Of a stretch of 16,929 nt of DNA, positions 12,613 through 16,929 are shown one piece after another. Below the pieces are notes generated by a model that searched no databases, was not told the DNA's origin, and was given only the letters and a program-made list of their open reading frames with translations. The translations under genes and the position numbers were made by a program. The DNA comes from Phycisphaerales bacterium UBA3190 (lineage in GTDB: Bacteria > Planctomycetota > Phycisphaerae > Phycisphaerales > UBA1924), in assembly GCA_002364005.1 (NCBI GenBank), contig DEXG01000025.1, positions 1 through 16,929 of the forward strand, read 5' to 3'. Every line of letters begins with the position of its first letter. The first letter of the stretch is position 1.

Positions 12613-15432
12613 ATGAGAAACCCAGTTCAGTTCAGCATTGTTCCCTGCTTGGTGCTTGCGTTTGCGGGGGCAGATGTTCAGGCCCAGACCTACGACTGGC
12701 TTTTGCCAATCGATGGGGAGTGGACATCGCCGTTCAACTGGCAGTTGGGGGCGTATCCGAATGGCGCCGGGGCGATCGCTCGCCTGAGCTATGGCAGCCC
12801 CTACACCGTCACACTGCAAGGCGCATCGATTGAACTCAGTTTGCTGCATGTGGTGAACTCGGAAGCGACACTGGTCCTCTCGAATGAGGGGGGCTCGGCG
12901 ACGATCGAGCTTTATGATTCATTGCAGAATGAGGGCGTGATCTGGCTCAGGGATGCTGAGGGTTCGGGCGTGGCCAACATCAGCACGCCGTCGGGGTCTA
13001 GCAGTCAGGATGTGGTCATCGGTGGCGATGGGATGATTCTTCTCGATGCGCAGTACGATCCGACCGGTTGGAATGATGCGCGAATCACCGTGAGTCGGGA
13101 CGATAGCATTACGATTGGTGCGGGCCAGACCATTGCGGGGAACGGGTCGATCTACAACTATGGCCAACTGTTCAACCATGGGTTAATCGATGGGACGATC
13201 GAGTACCGCTCGGGTGTGGATGATGAGATGACGAACTTGGGGACGATGCGGTTCACAGGTGGATATCTCCACGCGGATCGGTTCGTCAACGAGGGGGTGC
13301 TGATCGTTGAGGATTCGGAGTATTTCGTTGATTTTATGGTCGACGACTTTGTTGGGCATGGGGGAGTCAGCCGTGCGATTGATTCCACTTTGTGGTTGCT
13401 GGCGGATGTCGTAGATGGTGGTCGATTCGAAACGGAGGGCAAGGGACGCGTGCGCATCAGTGAGGACCTTGAGCTGCACGAGATCCAGAACGAGGGTCGC
13501 ATGGTCGTCGAGGCGAGCTATGAGGATGTTGAGCTACGCCTGCAGGAATCGATCGTGAACAACGGCACGATCGTGCTGGACAGCAGGACGCCCTCGAGGG
13601 ATTACGATGCCGTTCTCCTCGCGGATCGGACGGTCTCGATCGAAGGCGATGGCGTGATCGAGCTTGTCAGGGATAACTACTCGACCACGGCTCGCCTCGA
13701 AGCTGGCCCATCCCGCGTGTTGCGTCTTTCGGAGGGGCAGCAAGTTCGCGGGGGAGGGATCGTTGGCGGGGGCGGCGGTACGATTCTGAATCTCGGCACG
13801 ATCTCGGGCAACCTGTATGTCTACGGCCCATTCGTCAACGAGGGGACGGTGAAGAATGTCTTTCGATTGGGTGATGTCGCTGGTTTCACAAACAACGGCA
13901 TGGTCATCGCCGAGGCGGACGAGGGGACGCTCTTCCTGTACGGCACACACGAGCTTGCTTCTGGCGTGTACTTGGCGGACGGCGGGATCATCGATGTCAG
14001 TCACGCGTCCTACACGAATCTCAACTTTCAGATTGCCAATGGCGGGCAAATCGGCATCTTTGATCAGAGCAAGTCGTATACCGATTGGCTCAACGAGATC
14101 CAGTTTGATGTCTCGAACAGGCAGGGCGAAGACCTGTCGCTCTATCTGAGCGGCGCGTGTTACAACAACGGGTCAATCCGGATCATTGATGAGGTTGGGT
14201 ATCGCGATGCGTCGCTTTCGGTCCTGTACGCTCTTGAGCTTCGTGGCGACGGTGCCGTTGAACTGATCAGCTCTGATGAACCGGACAACGCGAGCATCTT
14301 GCTTGGTGAAGATGCCACATTGGACATCGGGGCTGGTCAGCATGTTTTCGGGAACGGCACCATCCACGGGCCTGGGATGATTACGAACAATGGGATGATC
14401 AGCGGGTCGCTGGTTGTTGGCGGGCTTGGTTCAACATTCATCAATAACGGCCTGGTCACCGCTGCGGATGCAAAGCTGCCACTTCGGCTTGTTGGAACGC
14501 ATCTGCCCGGCAGCGGAACATATATCGCCGATGGGGGCGTGCTGAACCTGGCCGGGGCCGACATCAGCGGGTTGCAGTTTGAGCAGATCAACGGCGGGCG
14601 CGTGATCGTGCAGGGCGGTGTGGCATCCATGCGTGATCAGCAGAACACCGGGCTCATCGAAGTCATTGGGAGAACGCTGTACCCGCGTGGTGAAATCGTC
14701 AATAACGGGCGTATCCAGTGCAAAACACTAGTGAATGACTCGTATATCTCGCTGCTGTCATTCAGCGGGGAAGATGCCGAGTTTACGGGCGAGGGTGTGA
14801 TCGAACTGCAAGCTCCCGATGAGTTGAACCGGGCAGGCATACGGGTATCGCGTAATCGGCTTGGCGTTTTTGGTTCGCAACAATCGATTGTCGGGCGGGG
14901 GACGCTCTGGGGCGATGGCGAGATCCAGCTTCATGGCGTGCTGAATCCCTCGGGCAGTGACCCGGTGATCGCGGTGCAGACCTCGCTCCGGTTGTCTTCT
15001 GACACGGAGGTCGTGCTCGATGGCATCGGCGGGGATCAGCCCGACCGGCTTGTTGTGCAATATGAGGGGGTCATGCACATCGACGGCACACTCGATGTGC
15101 GATTCGATGAATCTGTGCAGCCGGCTTTCGGCGACCGTTGGGCGCTCATCGAGGGCACACGCCAGGAGGGCTTCTTTCGAAATGTGATCACACCCGACCC
15201 GCCAGCGGGGCTCATTTACCGAGTGGAGACAAACTCAAACGAGACCTTCATCGTGCTGACCTGCCCGGGTGATCTCAATGCTGATTTCCGTACGGATTAC
15301 CTCGACATCGCACTGTTTATGGTGCGGTTCGGTGTCGATGATCTGGTTGTCGACTTTGACGGAGACGGCGACCTCGATTTTTACGATGTTGCAACATTCC
15401 TCGCCTGGTTCACGCAGGGCTGCGACGCCTGA
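12613..15432 (+). CDS. Secreted modular repeat protein with GC-type dockerin end
   Basis: A 939-residue exported protein. The ATG at 12613 has GGAG (12603-12606) before it and opens a signal peptide (about 1-24, likely cut near VQA). The body is Gly/Asn-rich and beta-helix-like with many NNG and NEG turns. Four modules of roughly 180-210 residues begin with G-D/E-G-x-I/V-x-L at about 138, 345, 545 and 727, each followed by a GQ..x.G.G(T/S/I) block (171, 375, 575, 756). Modules 2 and 3 also share a GTH...ADGG segment (444 and 628). The end holds two calcium-loop motifs (Asp887-Asp898, DLNADFRTDYLD; Asp914-Asp925, DFDGDGDLDFYD) flanked by Cys884 and Cys937, typical of GC-type dockerin-anchored proteins of planctomycetes. 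Likely a surface or extracellular structural or adhesive protein; the ligand is unknown. No cohesin partner is in view. Confidence 0.85.
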   Translation: MRNPVQFSIVPCLVLAFAGADVQAQTYDWLLPIDGEWTSPFNWQLGAYPNGAGAIARLSYGSPYTVTLQGASIELSLLHVVNSEATLVLSNEGGSATIELYDSLQNEGVIWLRDAEGSGVANISTPSGSSSQDVVIGGDGMILLDAQYDPTGWNDARITVSRDDSITIGAGQTIAGNGSIYNYGQLFNHGLIDGTIEYRSGVDDEMTNLGTMRFTGGYLHADRFVNEGVLIVEDSEYFVDFMVDDFVGHGGVSRAIDSTLWLLADVVDGGRFETEGKGRVRISEDLELHEIQNEGRMVVEASYEDVELRLQESIVNNGTIVLDSRTPSRDYDAVLLADRTVSIEGDGVIELVRDNYSTTARLEAGPSRVLRLSEGQQVRGGGIVGGGGGTILNLGTISGNLYVYGPFVNEGTVKNVFRLGDVAGFTNNGMVIAEADEGTLFLYGTHELASGVYLADGGIIDVSHASYTNLNFQIANGGQIGIFDQSKSYTDWLNEIQFDVSNRQGEDLSLYLSGACYNNGSIRIIDEVGYRDASLSVLYALELRGDGAVELISSDEPDNASILLGEDATLDIGAGQHVFGNGTIHGPGMITNNGMISGSLVVGGLGSTFINNGLVTAADAKLPLRLVGTHLPGSGTYIADGGVLNLAGADISGLQFEQINGGRVIVQGGVASMRDQQNTGLIEVIGRTLYPRGEIVNNGRIQCKTLVNDSYISLLSFSGEDAEFTGEGVIELQAPDELNRAGIRVSRNRLGVFGSQQSIVGRGTLWGDGEIQLHGVLNPSGSDPVIAVQTSLRLSSDTEVVLDGIGGDQPDRLVVQYEGVMHIDGTLDVRFDESVQPAFGDRWALIEGTRQEGFFRNVITPDPPAGLIYRVETNSNETFIVLTCPGDLNADFRTDYLDIALFMVRFGVDDLVVDFDGDGDLDFYDVATFLAWFTQGCDA

Positions 15433-16203
15433 TCAGAGGTCCAGGTCTGCCACCACCATCGCATGGTCGGAGACTTCCAGGCCGCTCTGGCGGTCGATGT
15501 GGCAGTCTTTGAGGGTGTTGTGGGCGGCTTTGTTGAGCAGGAGGTAGTCGATGCGCCAGCCGCGGTCTTTGGCGCGGGCCTGGCCTCGGTTGGACCACCA
15601 TGAGTATGGGCCGTCGATGTCGCCGTACTTGTCGCGGACGATGTCGCGCCAGCCCTGATCGATCATGTCGCCCATCCATTCCCGTTCGTGCGGGAGGAAG
15701 CCGGAGGTTTTCTGGTTGCTCTTGGCGTAGAAAATGTCGCGTTCGGTGTGGGCGATGTTGAAGTCGCCGCCGAGGACGGTTGGGATGCGTGATCGGAGGA
15801 GTGGCTGGGCCCAGTCTCTGAAGGCGGGGAGCCACTGGTCCTTGATGGCCTGGCGATCTTCGCTTGATGAACCGGAGGGCAGGTAGACGCTCACGACGCG
15901 GAGCTTGCCCGCTCGTGCGACGATGACGCGTCCCTCGTGGTCGTCTTCGCCGATGCCCCGGGCTTCTTCTTTGAGGGTGTCGTGGCGTGATCGGATCGCG
16001 GTGCCCGAGTAGCCTTTTTTCTGAGCGGGGTGCCAGAGTGTTTGCCAGCCCTCTGGGTCACGGGCGTGCTCGGGGATCTGCTCGGGCAGGGCGCGGACCT
16101 CCTGGAGCAGCAGCACATCGGGGCTGACGCGCTCTACATGGGACTCGAAGCCCTTTCGGAGTGCCGCCCTGATCCCGTTCACATTCCATGTCGCGATTCG
16201 CAT
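15433..16203 (-). CDS. xthA: Exodeoxyribonuclease III
   Basis: A DNA repair nuclease with AP-endonuclease and 3'-5' exonuclease activity. It has 256 residues, near the usual 265. The frame is open upstream to 16665, but the start at 16203 (MRIATWNVNG) is the family N-terminus. Active-site groups: Asn7, Glu35 (LLLQEVRA), Tyr107 (VYLPSG), Asp147 and Asn149 (LGGDFNIAHTERD), Asp219 (WRIDYLLL) and the pair Asp246-His247 (SDHAMV). SWWSNRGQARAKDRGWRID is the characteristic late block. No clear ribosome site is seen. The stop codon abuts that of the dockerin gene with no base between (TGATCA). It is divergent from the M24 peptidase, with 36 bases between starts. Confidence 0.95.
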   Translation of the reverse strand: MRIATWNVNGIRAALRKGFESHVERVSPDVLLLQEVRALPEQIPEHARDPEGWQTLWHPAQKKGYSGTAIRSRHDTLKEEARGIGEDDHEGRVIVARAGKLRVVSVYLPSGSSSEDRQAIKDQWLPAFRDWAQPLLRSRIPTVLGGDFNIAHTERDIFYAKSNQKTSGFLPHEREWMGDMIDQGWRDIVRDKYGDIDGPYSWWSNRGQARAKDRGWRIDYLLLNKAAHNTLKDCHIDRQSGLEVSDHAMVVADLDL

Positions 16204-16239
16204 CGGGAATGGTAGGGCCGGTGTTGCTATCGTCATGGC

Positions 16240-16929
16240 ATGAGTAATGCACACGCAACCGTGATGGCGGGGATTCCGCAGACAAACCTGGCGTTGTACC
16301 ACAAGATCCGGTTCAGTGTGGGCGACCCGTGTGCCTACATCGAGACCGATGATGGGACCCGGGTGCTCATCATTCGTGATATTGAGATGGAGCGTGCCAA
16401 GAAGGACGCCCGTGCGGACAGGGTGTACTGCCCGGCGGACTTTGCGCCTGATGAGGGGCTCGATGGGGATCGGGAGACCGCGACGGCGCAGGCGCTGGCG
16501 GAGTGCTTGCTGCGAGGCGGGATCGATAGTGTGACGGCGGACCGATCGCTGCCGTTGATTTATGCCTTCATGATGCAGTCGGCTGGCATCGAGTTGGAGT
16601 GCGATATTGATCTGGGGGTCGCGGAGCGTCGGAGCAAGGATGCGGAAGAGTTGAAGCTGCTGCATTCGGCCCAGGCGATTACTGAGTCGGTGATGCGGGA
16701 GATGTGCGAGATGATCTTCGCATCATCTGCGGATGCTTCGGGCACGCTGGTGCACGAGGGGGCGCCGCTGACGAGTGAGCGGGTGATCTCGATGATCGAT
16801 ATCGCGTTCCTCAAGCACGGGGCGACGACGCCGCATGGCTCGATCGTGGCGTGCGGGCCGATCGGGGCGGACTGTCATCACCGGGGCGAGGGCGAGCTGA
16901 AAACCGGCCAGCCCATCATCATCGATATC
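16240..16929 (+). CDS. M24 family peptidase (Xaa-Pro aminopeptidase type), 3' end cut off
   Basis: The open frame from the ATG at 16240 runs 230 codons to the window edge without a stop. Residues 1-130 fit the small creatinase/prolidase N-terminal domain (YIETDDGTRVLIIRDIE). From about 131 the M24 catalytic domain starts with RRSKDAEELKLLHSAQAITE, and the last visible segment HHRGEGELKTGQPIIIDI is the block just before the first metal-binding Asp. The metal ligands themselves lie beyond the edge, so activity cannot be judged. Such enzymes remove an N-terminal residue before proline or split Xaa-Pro dipeptides. No Shine-Dalgarno sequence is visible. TGCTATCGT ends 6 bases before the ATG, resembling the arrangement at map. 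A tiny ATGGCATGA frame overlaps the start. Confidence 0.85.
   Translation, partial: MSNAHATVMAGIPQTNLALYHKIRFSVGDPCAYIETDDGTRVLIIRDIEMERAKKDARADRVYCPADFAPDEGLDGDRETATAQALAECLLRGGIDSVTADRSLPLIYAFMMQSAGIELECDIDLGVAERRSKDAEELKLLHSAQAITESVMREMCEMIFASSADASGTLVHEGAPLTSERVISMIDIAFLKHGATTPHGSIVACGPIGADCHHRGEGELKTGQPIIIDI

Noticed and set aside
1..16929. CRISPR array, prophage, insertion sequence or toxin-antitoxin pair
   Set aside because: No regularly spaced direct repeats, no transposase, integrase or phage genes, and no small gene pair with such features were found.

Overview
The window looks like chromosomal DNA of a planctomycete of the Phycisphaerae type (inference). Three things point that way. 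A secreted protein at 5645-6373 ends in a PTPGA / hydrophobic / RRRR sorting tail. A large secreted protein at 12613-15432 ends in a dockerin-like pair of calcium loops closed by a GC motif. A complete bacterial DNA topoisomerase VI (both subunits) is encoded at 2078-5340. Base composition is GC-rich throughout except for one clearly AT-richer gene at 1190-2071.

Layout: positions 1-134 and 777-1189 are non-coding and carry a family of small hairpins that each end in GGCAC or GGCACCC. A hypothetical gene (135-776, minus) lies between them. Next, on the minus strand and reading right to left, come top6B, top6A and an AT-rich gene resembling DUF5677 proteins. The last starts only a few bases after the top6A stop, so the three look co-transcribed. 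A secreted PTPGA-tail protein with a strong terminator follows on the plus strand. A MATE efflux pump and a diacylglycerol-kinase-type lipid kinase lie on the minus strand. Then map and trpA form a two-gene plus-strand unit, followed by a tRNA with anticodon CAT (best read as tRNA-Ile2). A short malic enzyme is on the minus strand, the 939-residue dockerin-type repeat protein on the plus strand, exodeoxyribonuclease III on the minus strand, and the first 230 codons of an M24 (Xaa-Pro-type) peptidase run off the right edge.

Most of this is housekeeping: protein N-terminal processing, tryptophan synthesis, carbon metabolism, DNA repair and export. The parts most worth a second look are: the topoisomerase VI locus, with lysine-rich tails on opposite ends of its two subunits; the foreign-looking gene attached to its 3' end; a Shine-Dalgarno sequence held in a hairpin loop in front of top6B; the hairpin family; and the modular dockerin protein. 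I found no CRISPR array, phage, transposase or obvious defence cassette. The strongest candidate for something new is the top6B-top6A-(DUF5677-like) unit, but I cannot show that it is a new system.
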